Source of the DNA: Vibrio sp. 10N.261.45.E2
GTDB lineage: Bacteria; Pseudomonadota; Gammaproteobacteria; Enterobacterales; Vibrionaceae
Reading direction: 5' to 3'
NCBI RefSeq assembly: GCF_002875705.1
Contig: NZ_MCZZ01000163.1
Location: 1 to 40,522, forward strand
DNA: 40,522 nt
The notes beneath the pieces were generated by a model. That model was not told the DNA's origin and searched no databases. It saw only the letters and a list, made by a program, of their open reading frames with translations. Numbering within the stretch: the first letter of the stretch is position 1; each line of letters opens with the position of its first letter. This document shows positions 7,642 to 17,109 of the stretch, piece by piece. Both the position numbers and the translations under genes were made by a program.

Positions 7642-9023
7642 GTAAAAAACTGCTGCGTTGTCCTGACTTTATCGCCAATCGTAAAGATGGTTTAACATTC
7701 CAACTTTTTTCGTACTTGACGATTATCATTATCAGCATTTTTATTTTCCAAGCTGTAGCTGAGAAGGCCTTGATGAAGGCATTATTGAAAGTCCCAGACT
7801 CTGTGAAGCAAGAGATGCTAGACCTCGCATATCAAGCTAACGTGTTAATCGAAGAAGGGGACATGGATGAACTTGCTGACTGGGCCAACGCTCAGCAGTA
7901 TTACCTATTTGTTTTGGGAAAAGACAATCACCCGATCACACATAGGCACATGCACCCACATTTTGAATTCAAGTTGCGCTTCTTAAGAACGTTAGATCAT
8001 CAATTGGATGCTGTTGTGAATAGGCCGATCTTTGGCCTACCTTTAAATGATGGAAAAAGCCTAGTTATCCAATTGCCGCACCGGTTCCATCCCGCAAAGT
8101 CGTTTGGTTTGTACTCGTCTTTGATGAAGGTATTCATCGCTTTCATTATTTTGTCTTTGTTCTCTTTGATTATGGCTCGTCGGCTACAACAACCTTTGGA
8201 TCGTTTGCGAGAAGCGAGTCGACGCTTAGCGGAAGGTGACTTCTCGGTACAAGTCGTCTCTGAATTGAAATCCAACACACGAGAGTTCAATGAACTCGCG
8301 GTGGACTTTGATCACATGACATTTGAGATCAAATCTCTCGCAGAGAAGCAGCGTCGATTAATACGAGATGTCTCTCACGAGCTCAGGACTCCACTAGCAA
8401 GGCAGAACCTCGCATTGCACTTACTACGCTATAAAGTTGATGAGAAGAGCATAGGCTTGCTAGATCGTATGGAAAGCGAAACAGAAGAGATGAATAAGCT
8501 GGTGGGTGAAATACTCGAGTTTAGCCGCTTAGAAACCTCTCGTTATGATGCTAAAACAAGCTTGATGCACCTTGAGCATTATTGCTCGATGCTGATCGCG
8601 CAGATGCAAAACGATTTAAAACCTAATCAAACGCTGGTGGGTGATTTAGAAACTCCAACTTCGATGGTGAACATTGATGAGCGATTACTTTTAAGAGTGA
8701 TCGGGAATTTAGTTGGCAACGCGATTAAATATGCGGGTGAGCATGCCCATATTTCGGTAACTACGTATGAAGCGACTATCGATCAACGTTACAGTGTCAT
8801 ATCTGTAGAAGATGACGGTAATGGCATTCCTGATAACAAGATTGCGGGTATATTCGACCCGTTTACACGAATTGAATCAGCCCGAGATAAACAGTCTGGT
8901 GGTTATGGTCTAGGCCTTGCGATTGTGAAAGAAGCGATGGGCGTGATGAATGGACATGTGACCGCTGAAAATAGAGAAGGTGGGGGGCTGAAAGTGAACT
9001 TGATGTTCCCAATATGTGATTAG
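7638..9023 (+). CDS. Sensor histidine kinase with histidine-rich periplasmic loop
   Basis: 461 aa, partner of the overlapping response-regulator gene. Membrane helix at about 22-40, periplasmic region 41-160, second helix 161-180, HAMP linker about 180-235, phospho-acceptor H247 in RDVSHELRTPLARQ, and a C-terminal ATPase domain with N box (VIGNLVGNAIKYA), G1 (EDDGNGIPD) and G2 (GGYGLGLAIV). The periplasmic region carries a cluster H98, H102, H104, H106 and H108, suggesting a metal or pH signal. Overall CpxA-like architecture. The start is supported by TAGGAG six to seven nt upstream. Confidence 0.93.
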   Translation: MSKKLLRCPDFIANRKDGLTFQLFSYLTIIIISIFIFQAVAEKALMKALLKVPDSVKQEMLDLAYQANVLIEEGDMDELADWANAQQYYLFVLGKDNHPITHRHMHPHFEFKLRFLRTLDHQLDAVVNRPIFGLPLNDGKSLVIQLPHRFHPAKSFGLYSSLMKVFIAFIILSLFSLIMARRLQQPLDRLREASRRLAEGDFSVQVVSELKSNTREFNELAVDFDHMTFEIKSLAEKQRRLIRDVSHELRTPLARQNLALHLLRYKVDEKSIGLLDRMESETEEMNKLVGEILEFSRLETSRYDAKTSLMHLEHYCSMLIAQMQNDLKPNQTLVGDLETPTSMVNIDERLLLRVIGNLVGNAIKYAGEHAHISVTTYEATIDQRYSVISVEDDGNGIPDNKIAGIFDPFTRIESARDKQSGGYGLGLAIVKEAMGVMNGHVTAENREGGGLKVNLMFPICD

Positions 9024-9093
9024 CTTTCACTACGAGATACACATTAAATGTAACTAGCCCCGTATAGTTGCGTTTAAAAAAGCGATACCCAAT

Positions 9094-9128
9094 AAAAAAC
9101 GCCACGGCATCTGCAGTGGCGTTTTTTT
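9094..9128. terminator. Bidirectional terminator between kinase and symporter genes
   Basis: AAAACGCCAC (9096-9105) pairs with GTGGCGTTTT (9116-9125), with A tract on the left and T tract on the right, so it can end transcription from both convergent genes. Confidence 0.9.
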
Positions 9129-9202
9129 ATTTACTTTTTTGAGTTAAAGCATAGCCATTAATTACACTTTAACTCGATAGCAAGAACGTTAGATAAACTA
9201 GA

Positions 9203-10507
9203 TTATGCCTGTTGGCGAGCTAGTTTAACTTCTTCTTCTTTCTCACCCGCTGCTGGGTCGTTGAAGCGAGACTCGTCAAGAGCGCCTTCAGACTTAGCAA
9301 CGATGATAGATACGGCACTATCACCTGTGATGTTTACTGCGGTACGAATCATATCAAGAAGACGGTCAACACCCATGATTAGAGCGATACCTTCAAGCGG
9401 TAGACCAACTTGGTTCAATACCATCGCTAGCATAACAAGACCAACTCCAGGAACACCTGCTGTACCAACAGACGCTAGTGTCGCCGTTAGAATAACCATT
9501 AGGTAATCACCCATTGAAAGGTCGATGTTATATGCTTGCGCGATAAATGCAGTCGCAACACCTTGCATGATTGCTGTGCCGTCCATGTTCACAGTTGCAC
9601 CTAGTGGTACTGTGAAAGAAGCGACTTTGTTGTCTACGCCCATGCGGTTCTTCGCTGTTTCCATTGTTACAGGAATGGTTGCGTTCGAAGATGCTGTAGA
9701 GAATGCAAACATGATTGCATCTTCCATCTTACGTAGGAACGTAATCGGGCTAAGACCTGTGAATCCTTTAAGCATAGCGCTGTACGTAACCAGACCGTGT
9801 AACAGTAGGGTACCCGCAAGTACTAAGAAGTATTCTGCTAGGTTCCAAATTGCACCCAAGCCAAGGCCAGAGAACAGTTTCGCCATTAAGAAGAATACGC
9901 CGTAAGGAGCAAGGTTCATTAATAGCGCAACTAGCTTCATGATCACTTCGTTTAGATCAGAGAAAACTGCAGCGATACGTTCACCAGGTTTGCCCGCCGC
10001 ACTGATTGCGATACCAAATAACACTGCAAAGACGATAACTTGTAACGTTTTGCCCTCAGCCATCGCCTGAATAGGGTTGGTTGGGAACATGTCGATGATT
10101 ACTTGGCCCAAAGAAGGGGCATCCGCTGATTTGAAAGAGCTCGCAGCAGTAAGATCCGCACCAGCTCCAGGTTGGAACAGGTTACCGATAGTTAATGCAA
10201 GAGTGATAGCAACGGCTGTAGTACCGATATAAAGTGCAAGCGTTTTGCCACCCATACGGCCAAGAGTTGATAAGTCTTTAAGAGAACTTGTACCGCACAC
10301 TAGTGAAACGAAAACTAATGGGACAACAAGCATTTTTAAACTGGCGACAAAAATTTGTCCGCCTACTTCAAAGAGTCCGTTAACGATGTAGTTGTTAACA
10401 AATCCACTTTCTGCAAAAAGGGATTGAATGGCAAATCCCGTGAATATACCTACGACCATACCGAGGATTACTCGACCAGTCAGAGACATAGGTTTCTTGG
10501 TATTCAT
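9203..10507 (-). CDS. Dicarboxylate/amino-acid:cation symporter (DAACS family, GltP-like)
   Basis: 434 aa inner-membrane transporter. The family signature is clear: the serine-rich AFSTASSNATIPVT loop (HP1), VPLGATVNMDGTAIMQ in the unwound helix 7 region, and the GVPGVGLVM HP2 loop, followed by GVDRLLDMIRTAVNITGD, which carries the conserved Asp and Arg of the substrate site. The N-terminus has several hydrophobic helices. Likely imports glutamate/aspartate or C4-dicarboxylates with protons or sodium; the exact substrate is not decidable by eye. AAGGAGTG lies just before the ATG. A CRP-like site is about 110 nt upstream. Confidence 0.93.
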   Translation of the reverse strand: MNTKKPMSLTGRVILGMVVGIFTGFAIQSLFAESGFVNNYIVNGLFEVGGQIFVASLKMLVVPLVFVSLVCGTSSLKDLSTLGRMGGKTLALYIGTTAVAITLALTIGNLFQPGAGADLTAASSFKSADAPSLGQVIIDMFPTNPIQAMAEGKTLQVIVFAVLFGIAISAAGKPGERIAAVFSDLNEVIMKLVALLMNLAPYGVFFLMAKLFSGLGLGAIWNLAEYFLVLAGTLLLHGLVTYSAMLKGFTGLSPITFLRKMEDAIMFAFSTASSNATIPVTMETAKNRMGVDNKVASFTVPLGATVNMDGTAIMQGVATAFIAQAYNIDLSMGDYLMVILTATLASVGTAGVPGVGLVMLAMVLNQVGLPLEGIALIMGVDRLLDMIRTAVNITGDSAVSIIVAKSEGALDESRFNDPAAGEKEEEVKLARQQA

Positions 10508-10938
10508 TTAGAACACTCCTTATTATTTATAACTTTGATACCTTTTCAAAGTGAGCAGGAGATTAGCAGTCGGATAATCAAATCAAAAACCAAAAATGAG
10601 TTTGAAATTATAGATGTGATCAAAGTCACTGATAAAAATGCAAAATAAACATGATTAAATAAAATAATTCACTAGTCATTTACATTTATCGAGGGTTTTA
10701 TACATAAATTTGTCATTTCAAAGGTAGTAAATAAGAAGAGATGATTTTCTAATCAATCTTAACGTCTTCAATTGATTGGGCGAATATCGTTGTTTCAAAA
10801 AACTCGGTGAAGATAACCACTCGATTTACGGTCATCGGCCTTAACTATTTGTATTGAATTGGCTTCTTGAACTCTCCAAATATGACCCACCGACAGGCCT
10901 TTACAAAACTTTACGAATGCAAAGAATGTAAATTTAAT
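10508..10938. other. Intergenic region between divergent symporter and receptor genes
   Basis: The AT-rich 558-nt divergent region spans 10508-11065. Besides the CRP-like and Fur-like sites listed separately, I see no gene, RNA or repeat. A short reading frame at 10355-10648 runs mostly antisense to the symporter gene and is not credible. Confidence 0.6.
10615..10630. promoter_or_regulatory. CRP-like site upstream of the symporter gene
   Basis: TGTGATCAAAGTCACT fits the CRP consensus TGTGA-N6-TCACA with a single mismatch. It lies 108-123 nt upstream of the symporter ATG, as expected for carbon-source control of a dicarboxylate/amino-acid transporter. It could also serve the divergent receptor gene, but that start is over 430 nt away. 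Confidence 0.6.
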
Positions 10939-10957
10939 GCAAATGGTAATAGTTATC
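10939..10957. promoter_or_regulatory. Fur box of the TonB-dependent receptor gene
   Basis: The 19-mer GCAAATGGTAATAGTTATC matches GATAATGATAATCATTATC at 14 of 19 positions. It is 109 nt upstream of the receptor start. It sits inside a 35-nt block shared with the promoter of the iron-release operon. Confidence 0.7.
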
Positions 10958-11065
10958 ACTTATATTCTCTCCCGAAATAATTCAGTGGTACCGGCAACGG
11001 TTCAACGAACACATCGAATAAATAACAAAGTGTTCGTCTAAAAGAATAAAATCGGAGTAAAGGAC

Positions 11066-13186
11066 ATGTTTTCAAAGAGCCCATTGGCTTTAGTGATCGG
11101 CGCAGTATTAGCTTCACCAGCAGTATTGGCAGAAACAGTAAAAACTGACGAGCACATGGTTGTTGAAGGTCGTGACTACGGTTACAAAGCCGACACAAAT
11201 ACAACAGCAATGCGCATGGAGGCGACTCAATTAGAGACTCCGGGACAAGTTTCAGTAATCGATGAGCAAATCATCGATGAACAACGCGCTAGCACATTAG
11301 GTGAAGTTCTAAAGAACGATGCATCTATCTCTGCTGGTTCTAAATCTACAAACCGTGAGCGTTTTAACCTACGTGGTTTTGAACTAGATAGTGGTTCTAG
11401 TTACCTACGTGATGGTGTTCAACACTGGTCTCATTATCGCCAACCCGTTGAGCTTTTAGAGCGTGTAGAAGTGTTGAAAGGGCCTGCTGGTCTTCTTTAC
11501 GGTAAATCAGCACCTGGTGGCCTAGTTAACATGGTGTCGAAAAAACCAACATATGAAACGCAAGTTTCTGTTAGCCAAGATATCGGTTCTGACAATTATA
11601 CGCGTACTGTTGCTGATGTGAGTGGCTCGCTAAATGAAGCTCAAACATTACGAGCACGAGCTATCATATCGCAAGAGAATCAAGATTCTTATCGCACACG
11701 TTTCGACGGTACGGATGTACAAACAGAACGTTTCGTTGGTGGTCTGTTTGTTGATTACGACATTAACGATGATGTGATGCTTTCTTTACACTACGACAGA
11801 ACACAAGAACTAGGCGATCTAGATAATGGTTCTAAAATAGATACCACGACAGGTAAAGTTGTCGATCCTAATACCGTGACAGATCAACGTTTTGCTCAAA
11901 CAGATAATGATGTAGCAAACTATGGTGTTGCAGTAACTGCAAACCTAAATGACACATGGTCTGTTAAATCAGGTGTTAGTCGTCAGTTTTATGAGCGCCA
12001 ACGTACAGAATCTGACAATGAAGTCGACTTCAACTCATCAAATAGTGAATACGGCTACAAAGTATCGGATCGTCATGATGAATGGACTTTCGATACTGCC
12101 TATGTTGATTTTACTGGTGACTTTGATGCTCTGGGCGTAAATCATAGAGTACTTGTTGGCGTTAACGGCCTGCATTACGACTATAAGCAGCTTTACTCAC
12201 AAGATTACGCATGTTCAAGCGCAACTGAAGCTGAAGCTGTAACGGCTTGTGGTAATGGCTTCGATATGCCTTCAGATATCAGCTACCATAACGATGACGC
12301 GCTATCTCATTCAGAAAGCAAGCACTATGGTTTCTACCTACAAGATCTAGTAACGCTTAATGAGCAATGGCAAGTACTTGCGGGTGCGCGCTTTGCATAC
12401 GACAAAACTATTAGCAGCAAAGGTAAAGAAGAGAGCTTTAACAACGTTCTTCCGAAGCTAGGTGTAATTTACTCACCTGCATCGAATGGTTCGATCTACA
12501 CAGTATATTCAGAAAGCTTTGAACCAGTTGGCGAAATCACGGACCAGGACGATGTGAACTTCGGTCAATCACAAGACGCTAAGAAAGGTACTTTGTATGA
12601 AGTTGGTACAAAGTGGGAATTGTTTGACGAGCGCTTATTTGTATCTGGTGCGGTGTTCCAAATCACTCAATCAAACATTCAAGTGACAGAAGATGTAGAT
12701 CCTAACGCTAACAACGGAAAAGAAACACGTACTTCTCAAGTTGGAGAGCAGGTTCATACTGGTATTGAACTGTCTGCAACAGGCTACCTAACTAATGCGT
12801 TGTCTCTAAGTGCATCTACTATGTTCCTTGATGCGGAATATAAGAATGACCCAGCGTTAGAAGGTAAGACACCGGCTGACGTGCCAGAGTTTACTGCAAG
12901 CATCTGGTCTACTTATGCGTTTAACAACGGTACTGACGTAAACTTAGGCGTGTACCACGTCGGTGAGCGTTACACAGAAAGCGCTAACACATTTAAGAAA
13001 GACGCATATACTCGTGTAGATATGGGTATCGCACATACTATGAAGTATGACGAGAACCTAGATTTCGTTGCTCGTTTTAATGTAGAGAACTTATTCGATA
13101 CAGATTACCTTGAAGGTGGTAGCACAAGCAGCGTAGTAGTCGGCGAAGGCCGTAACTACATGGCGACTTTACAGGTAAAATACTAA
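11066..13186 (+). CDS. TonB-dependent siderophore receptor
   Basis: 706 aa outer-membrane receptor. Signal peptide of about 22 residues ending AVLA, a TonB-box-like stretch (EHMVVEG, about residues 28-34), the plug domain with NLRGFELDSG and the VEVLKGPAGLLYGKSAPGG signature (about 130-150), then a 22-strand barrel ending with LQVKY, an aromatic terminal residue as expected. Sequence style is that of siderophore receptors (FhuE/FcuA/FoxA type) rather than haem or B12 receptors; no FRAP/NPNL haem motif is evident. TAAAGGA precedes the ATG. It precedes a TonB operon and is likely Fur-repressed. The ligand is unknown. Confidence 0.94.
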   Translation: MFSKSPLALVIGAVLASPAVLAETVKTDEHMVVEGRDYGYKADTNTTAMRMEATQLETPGQVSVIDEQIIDEQRASTLGEVLKNDASISAGSKSTNRERFNLRGFELDSGSSYLRDGVQHWSHYRQPVELLERVEVLKGPAGLLYGKSAPGGLVNMVSKKPTYETQVSVSQDIGSDNYTRTVADVSGSLNEAQTLRARAIISQENQDSYRTRFDGTDVQTERFVGGLFVDYDINDDVMLSLHYDRTQELGDLDNGSKIDTTTGKVVDPNTVTDQRFAQTDNDVANYGVAVTANLNDTWSVKSGVSRQFYERQRTESDNEVDFNSSNSEYGYKVSDRHDEWTFDTAYVDFTGDFDALGVNHRVLVGVNGLHYDYKQLYSQDYACSSATEAEAVTACGNGFDMPSDISYHNDDALSHSESKHYGFYLQDLVTLNEQWQVLAGARFAYDKTISSKGKEESFNNVLPKLGVIYSPASNGSIYTVYSESFEPVGEITDQDDVNFGQSQDAKKGTLYEVGTKWELFDERLFVSGAVFQITQSNIQVTEDVDPNANNGKETRTSQVGEQVHTGIELSATGYLTNALSLSASTMFLDAEYKNDPALEGKTPADVPEFTASIWSTYAFNNGTDVNLGVYHVGERYTESANTFKKDAYTRVDMGIAHTMKYDENLDFVARFNVENLFDTDYLEGGSTSSVVVGEGRNYMATLQVKY

Positions 13187-13221
13187 TTTGTTAGTAGGTT
13201 ACTATTGGTAGCTTAAATGTT

Positions 13222-13250
13222 AAGGGGAAGGTTTCGACTTTCCCCTTTCG
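13222..13250 (+). terminator. Terminator after the receptor gene
   Basis: AAGGGGAA (13222-13229) pairs with TTCCCCTT (13240-13247). The T tract is short (TTT), so efficiency is uncertain. A separate Fur box follows before the TonB operon, supporting separate transcription. Confidence 0.6.
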
Positions 13251-13301
13251 TGATTCTGCTATTTCACAAAAATAACCCTAGTAATAAGAGTGAGTTTTAA
13301 T

Positions 13302-13320
13302 GATAATGAGAGTGCTTATC
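13302..13320. promoter_or_regulatory. Fur box of the TonB/TtpC operon
   Basis: GATAATGAGAGTGCTTATC matches the 19-bp Fur consensus at 15 of 19 positions, including both outer hexamers nearly intact. It lies 33 nt before the first gene of the operon, where repressor would cover the promoter. Confidence 0.75.
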
Positions 13321-13352
13321 AATAAAATTCATTTGACCTTCTTCTATAGTAA

Positions 13353-14132
13353 ATGACTACCATTATGAATCTTTTAAAAACTAGCCTAGCGCTTGCCATC
13401 AGTTTGGTTGCAACGTCTTCTATGGCAAACAGCTTGGATCAAGCTCAATCAATTCAAAACAAGACCAATAACGCGTCGGCTTCGAGCCAAAAGGTTATTG
13501 ATAAAAGCTCACAGGCGACTTTAATGCTGCAAGCTGAGATTGAGCGTCTGCAAGAAGAAGTCAAAAATCTAGAAATCTATCATGACCACCTTGCTGCATT
13601 GGTTGAGAGCCAGAATCAAGAAGCTCAGAGCATTGAAGGGCAGATCGACGAAATCAAATACACACGTCAAGGTGTTGTGCCTCTGATGTACCAGATGATT
13701 GATGGCCTTCAGCAGTTAGTTGAACAAGATGTGCCAATCAAGAAAGAACAGCGTCTAGAAAGAGTCGAAAAGCTGCAAGCAATGATGACTCGTGCAGATG
13801 TGAGTGATGCAGAAAAGTATCGTCGTATCCTAGAAGCTTACCAAATTGAGATGGACTACGGCATCAAGCTAGGTGCGTACCAAGGTCGTGTTGCACTAAG
13901 CAACGACAGAACGATCGAAGCTGACGTATTGCACCTAGGTCGTATCTCTTTGGTGGCTCGTAACCTAAATGGCAGCCAATACTGGGCTTGGAATCAAACA
14001 GAAGCTCAGTGGCAAGAGCTAGATTCTTCAATGAAATCTGAGCTAGATAAAGCTTATGACATCGCAAGCCAACAAGCGGCGCCAAGCTTGATTACTTTAC
14101 CTGTTTCTTTAACTGTTGCGGAGGTTAAGTAA
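13353..14132 (+). CDS. DUF3450 periplasmic coiled-coil protein of the TonB operon
   Basis: 259 aa. Signal peptide ending in SSMA (residue 25 or so), then a long heptad-rich, Gln/Glu-rich coiled coil (about 30-100) and an alpha-helical C-terminus. This is the DUF3450 protein regularly found as first gene of Vibrio TonB2/TonB3 operons. Its role is not well established; a periplasmic partner of TtpC is likely. Two starts are possible, ATG 13353 and ATG 13365; neither has a clear ribosome-binding site. The stop codon overlaps the ttpC ATG by one base. Confidence 0.87.
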   Translation: MTTIMNLLKTSLALAISLVATSSMANSLDQAQSIQNKTNNASASSQKVIDKSSQATLMLQAEIERLQEEVKNLEIYHDHLAALVESQNQEAQSIEGQIDEIKYTRQGVVPLMYQMIDGLQQLVEQDVPIKKEQRLERVEKLQAMMTRADVSDAEKYRRILEAYQIEMDYGIKLGAYQGRVALSNDRTIEADVLHLGRISLVARNLNGSQYWAWNQTEAQWQELDSSMKSELDKAYDIASQQAAPSLITLPVSLTVAEVK

Positions 14133-15508
14133 TGAACTTAAAGCCATTAGCAGCATTGCTTTGCATTACGTCAATTTCATTTTCTGTTTTCTCAGCTTCA
14201 GACTCAACGGCTCAGCTCGTTAATAAAGCAAAATCAGAAAGTCGAACTCAAGCTTCTCACAACGTAGTGCGTGAAGCTGATTTTAAAAAGACTGAACAAG
14301 AGCTCAAAGCAATTAAAGCTCAGCTTGAAGCGAAGCGCACCTCTATCCAAGGTGCGACAGATGTTCTGACTCAAACATTCAGTGACAACGAAAATAACCT
14401 TGCTCGTTTAGAAGAAAAACTGCGTTTAGAAACGGGTAGTCTTGGTGAGTTATTCGGTGTCGTTCGTCAAAACGCAAAAGAACTTGGCGCAGAGCTTAGC
14501 TCAACAGTAAACAGTGTTGATCGTGCTGAGCATACTGCAACCGTCGATCAAATCATTGATGCTAAATCTCTGCCTTCAATGCCACAGTTGACTGGTTTGT
14601 GGATGAGCATGGTTGAACAGATTAAAGCGAGCTCAGAGCTGAGCAAATCTCAAATCGCATTCATTAATGGTGAAGGTAATACAAACAAGGTTGATGCTTA
14701 CCGTTTAGGTTCGATCGGCTTAGTGACAGACCAAGGCTATGTAAGTTGGAACACGCAACGTGAAGATGCAATCGCATACCTTAAACAACCAGAAAATGGT
14801 CCAACGTTAACATCACTTTCTTCATTCGCGAACGGTGAAGTGGCTAATGTGGTTGTCGATCCTTCTCGTGGATTCATGTTAGAGCAACTAGCGCTAACGC
14901 CAAGCCTAACTGATCGCCTTCAAGCGGGTGGTGTGGTTGGTAAAGTGATTCTTGGTTTGCTTGCAATTGGTCTAATCATCGCATTGGTTCGTGGTATTTC
15001 TTTGGCTATCGCTCGCCAGAAAATTCGTGCTCAACTTAAGAACCCAGAGCAAGCGGGTAACAACCCTCTAGGTCGTGTTCTTGCGGTTTACAACAAAGAG
15101 CAGAACCAAACGGTTGAAGCACTAGAGTTACGACTTTTAGAAGCCGTTGTTGATGAGCAGACTCACCTAGAGAAAGGCTTGTCGATGCTTAAGTTATTGG
15201 CGGCACTAGCTCCAATGTTAGGTCTTCTAGGAACAGTAACCGGCATGATCGAAACATTCCAAGTGATCACTCAGTTTGGCAATGGTGACCCTAAAGTAAT
15301 GGCGGGTGGTATTTCGATGGCACTTGTAACTACGGTACTTGGTCTTGTTGCGGCGATGCCTCTTCTACTAGCACACAATATTCTTAGCACTCAAGCAGAG
15401 AACATTCGCAATATTCTTGAGAAACAAGGTATTGGCCTTGTTGCTGAGCAGGCAGAAAAGACCGTTGAATCAAACGCAGTTGTTTCACCAGTTGGGACTG
15501 CTGCGTAA
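14132..15508 (+). CDS. ttpC: TtpC, extra MotA/TolQ/ExbB-like subunit of a Vibrio TonB system
   Basis: 458 aa. N-terminal signal sequence (ends FSAS), a periplasmic coiled-coil region of about 240 residues, then a C-terminal MotA/TolQ/ExbB proton-channel domain with helices near 265-290, 350-375 and 395-415. The region LKLLAALAPMLGLLGTVTGM matches the ExbB signature found again in the next gene. TtpC is known to be essential for TonB2-type energy transfer in Vibrio. CGGAGG lies seven nt upstream of the ATG. It overlaps both neighbours by one base (TAATG), implying translational coupling. Confidence 0.93.
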   Translation: MNLKPLAALLCITSISFSVFSASDSTAQLVNKAKSESRTQASHNVVREADFKKTEQELKAIKAQLEAKRTSIQGATDVLTQTFSDNENNLARLEEKLRLETGSLGELFGVVRQNAKELGAELSSTVNSVDRAEHTATVDQIIDAKSLPSMPQLTGLWMSMVEQIKASSELSKSQIAFINGEGNTNKVDAYRLGSIGLVTDQGYVSWNTQREDAIAYLKQPENGPTLTSLSSFANGEVANVVVDPSRGFMLEQLALTPSLTDRLQAGGVVGKVILGLLAIGLIIALVRGISLAIARQKIRAQLKNPEQAGNNPLGRVLAVYNKEQNQTVEALELRLLEAVVDEQTHLEKGLSMLKLLAALAPMLGLLGTVTGMIETFQVITQFGNGDPKVMAGGISMALVTTVLGLVAAMPLLLAHNILSTQAENIRNILEKQGIGLVAEQAEKTVESNAVVSPVGTAA

Positions 15509-16068
15509 TGGATATTTTGTCGGGTTCTCTATTACCAGCAAGTTGGTTAACGAGTGACTGGCTGCTGTCTTTATCAAGCTTTATGGAGCAGGGCGGTTTC
15601 GTCCTGTGGTGGCTAGCGGCTGTCGTCCTAGTGTATTGGGTGCTTGTGGTAGAACGTGTGCTCTATCTTGCGTTCTATTTTCCTAAGCAACGCCAAGCTT
15701 GGATAGCAAAGTGGCATGAACGAGAAGATCACTCTTCTTGGCACGCTAAGGCCATTCGCGAAGGTTGGTTAGGTCAGGCGAGTATCTTGCTTAACCAAAA
15801 CTTGAATTTTATTAAGCTGTTAGTGGCTATCTGCCCGATGTTGGGCTTGTTAGGTACCGTAACCGGTATGATCTCTGTCTTTGATGTCATGGCGACTCAA
15901 GGAAGCAGCGACCCTAAATTGATGGCTTCAGGCATTTCGTTAGCAACACTGCCAACCATGGCAGGTATGGTTGCTGCTTTAGCGGGCATGTTCGTTCACG
16001 CTCGCTTAGCGAAAGTGTGTAATCGCTTAGAATTGAAATTAGAAAAATCTTTAAGGAGTCAACGATGA
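15508..16068 (+). CDS. exbB: ExbB, inner-membrane proton-channel subunit
   Basis: 186 aa with three predicted membrane helices (about 28-52, 98-120, 140-165) and the ExbB/TolQ signature LVAICPMLGLLGTVTGMI near residues 108-125. It forms the proton channel with ExbD that energises TonB. The ATG overlaps the ttpC stop, and its own stop is overlapped by exbD (ATGA). It is shorter than the classical E. coli ExbB and of the ExbB2 type used with TtpC. Confidence 0.94.
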   Translation: MDILSGSLLPASWLTSDWLLSLSSFMEQGGFVLWWLAAVVLVYWVLVVERVLYLAFYFPKQRQAWIAKWHEREDHSSWHAKAIREGWLGQASILLNQNLNFIKLLVAICPMLGLLGTVTGMISVFDVMATQGSSDPKLMASGISLATLPTMAGMVAALAGMFVHARLAKVCNRLELKLEKSLRSQR

Positions 16069-16469
16069 GACTCGGTCGACGTCATTCTAAAAACGAAGAG
16101 GCTCAAATAGACCTTACTTCGATGCTTGATATTGTCTTTATCATGCTTATTTTCTTTATTGTGACCAGTTCATTTGTTCGTGAATCAGGGGTTGAAGTCA
16201 ATCGCCCACAAGCTTCTAACGTAGTAAGCCAAAAGGATGCAGGCATCTTTGTTGCGATTACCTCTGCTAACGACATTTTCATTGATAAGCGTGTCGTTGA
16301 TGTTGAACGTGTCCAAGCGACGTTAGAACATTTGTTGCTAGAACAACCTGATGCTTCTTTGGTAATCCAAGCGGATGAACACGCTTACAACGGTACCGTT
16401 GTTAAAGTGATGGATGCCGCGAAAGGTGCAGGTGTTAAAAACATTGCGCTTGCTGCTGATAAGCGATGA
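16065..16469 (+). CDS. exbD: ExbD, TonB-system energy transducer
   Basis: 134 aa, one N-terminal membrane helix (about 23-41) and a periplasmic domain. The conserved membrane aspartate needed for proton transfer is D22 in LTSMLDIVFIMLIFF. Strong AAGGAG precedes the ATG. It overlaps exbB by four bases and is followed 19 nt later by tonB. Confidence 0.95.
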   Translation: MRLGRRHSKNEEAQIDLTSMLDIVFIMLIFFIVTSSFVRESGVEVNRPQASNVVSQKDAGIFVAITSANDIFIDKRVVDVERVQATLEHLLLEQPDASLVIQADEHAYNGTVVKVMDAAKGAGVKNIALAADKR

Positions 16470-16488
16470 TCTTGGAGGATCTTCATAA

Positions 16489-17109
16489 ATGATTCGCCTA
16501 TTTCTTGCTTTACCTCTAGCGGGTGCACTGGGCTTAGCACTGTTTTCTTTCATGGCTTGGATGGTCGATAATGGTCACCAACGCTCACCAGACGATAGCG
16601 AGACGTTAAGTTTCAACATGGTGATGGTGGAACAAGAACAAGAAGTTCAAAGAAGACAACGTGCAGTCCCTGAAAAACCAGAAATGCCAGAGCCGCCACC
16701 AGAAGCGCAAACATCTCAGTCACAAGCTGAAGTTACGCCTCTGAATTCGATGTCTTCTTTACCTTCATTGGATTTGAATACATCCATTGATGGACTAGCG
16801 ATTAACGCACCGACATTCTCTGATTTTGGGTCAAACCAACAGGCCATGCCTTTGTATCGAGTAGAGCCTCGTTACCCTGCAAAAGCGCTTAAGCGCGGAG
16901 CTGAAGGCCATGTGATTATGTCTTTTACCATCGATGAAACGGGACGCCCAATTGACATTCAAGTCACTGACGCAAACCCACGTCGTATGTTTGAACGTGA
17001 AGCGATGAGAGCACTTAAAAAATGGAAATATCAACCGAAAGTCGTCGATGGAAAAGCGATAGCTCAGGTTGGTCAAACCGTGAAACTAGAGTTTAAGTTG
17101 GCAAAATGA
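16489..17109 (+). CDS. tonB: TonB protein (short TonB2/TonB3 type)
   Basis: 206 aa. N-terminal membrane anchor (about 5-24), a short proline-rich span (KPEMPEPPPEAQ, about 65-76) and the C-terminal TonB domain, beginning YRVEPRYPAKALKRGAEG and containing the REAMRALKKWKYQP signature. The proline region is far shorter than in E. coli TonB, as is known for Vibrio TonB2-like proteins. It passes energy from ExbBD/TtpC to outer-membrane receptors, plausibly the one encoded upstream. GGAGG is upstream at a slightly long spacing. Confidence 0.95.
   Translation: MIRLFLALPLAGALGLALFSFMAWMVDNGHQRSPDDSETLSFNMVMVEQEQEVQRRQRAVPEKPEMPEPPPEAQTSQSQAEVTPLNSMSSLPSLDLNTSIDGLAINAPTFSDFGSNQQAMPLYRVEPRYPAKALKRGAEGHVIMSFTIDETGRPIDIQVTDANPRRMFEREAMRALKKWKYQPKVVDGKAIAQVGQTVKLEFKLAK

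Noticed and set aside
9525..9905. 126-codon plus-strand frame opposite the symporter gene
   Set aside because: Antisense to conserved DAACS motifs; no ribosome-binding site or family.
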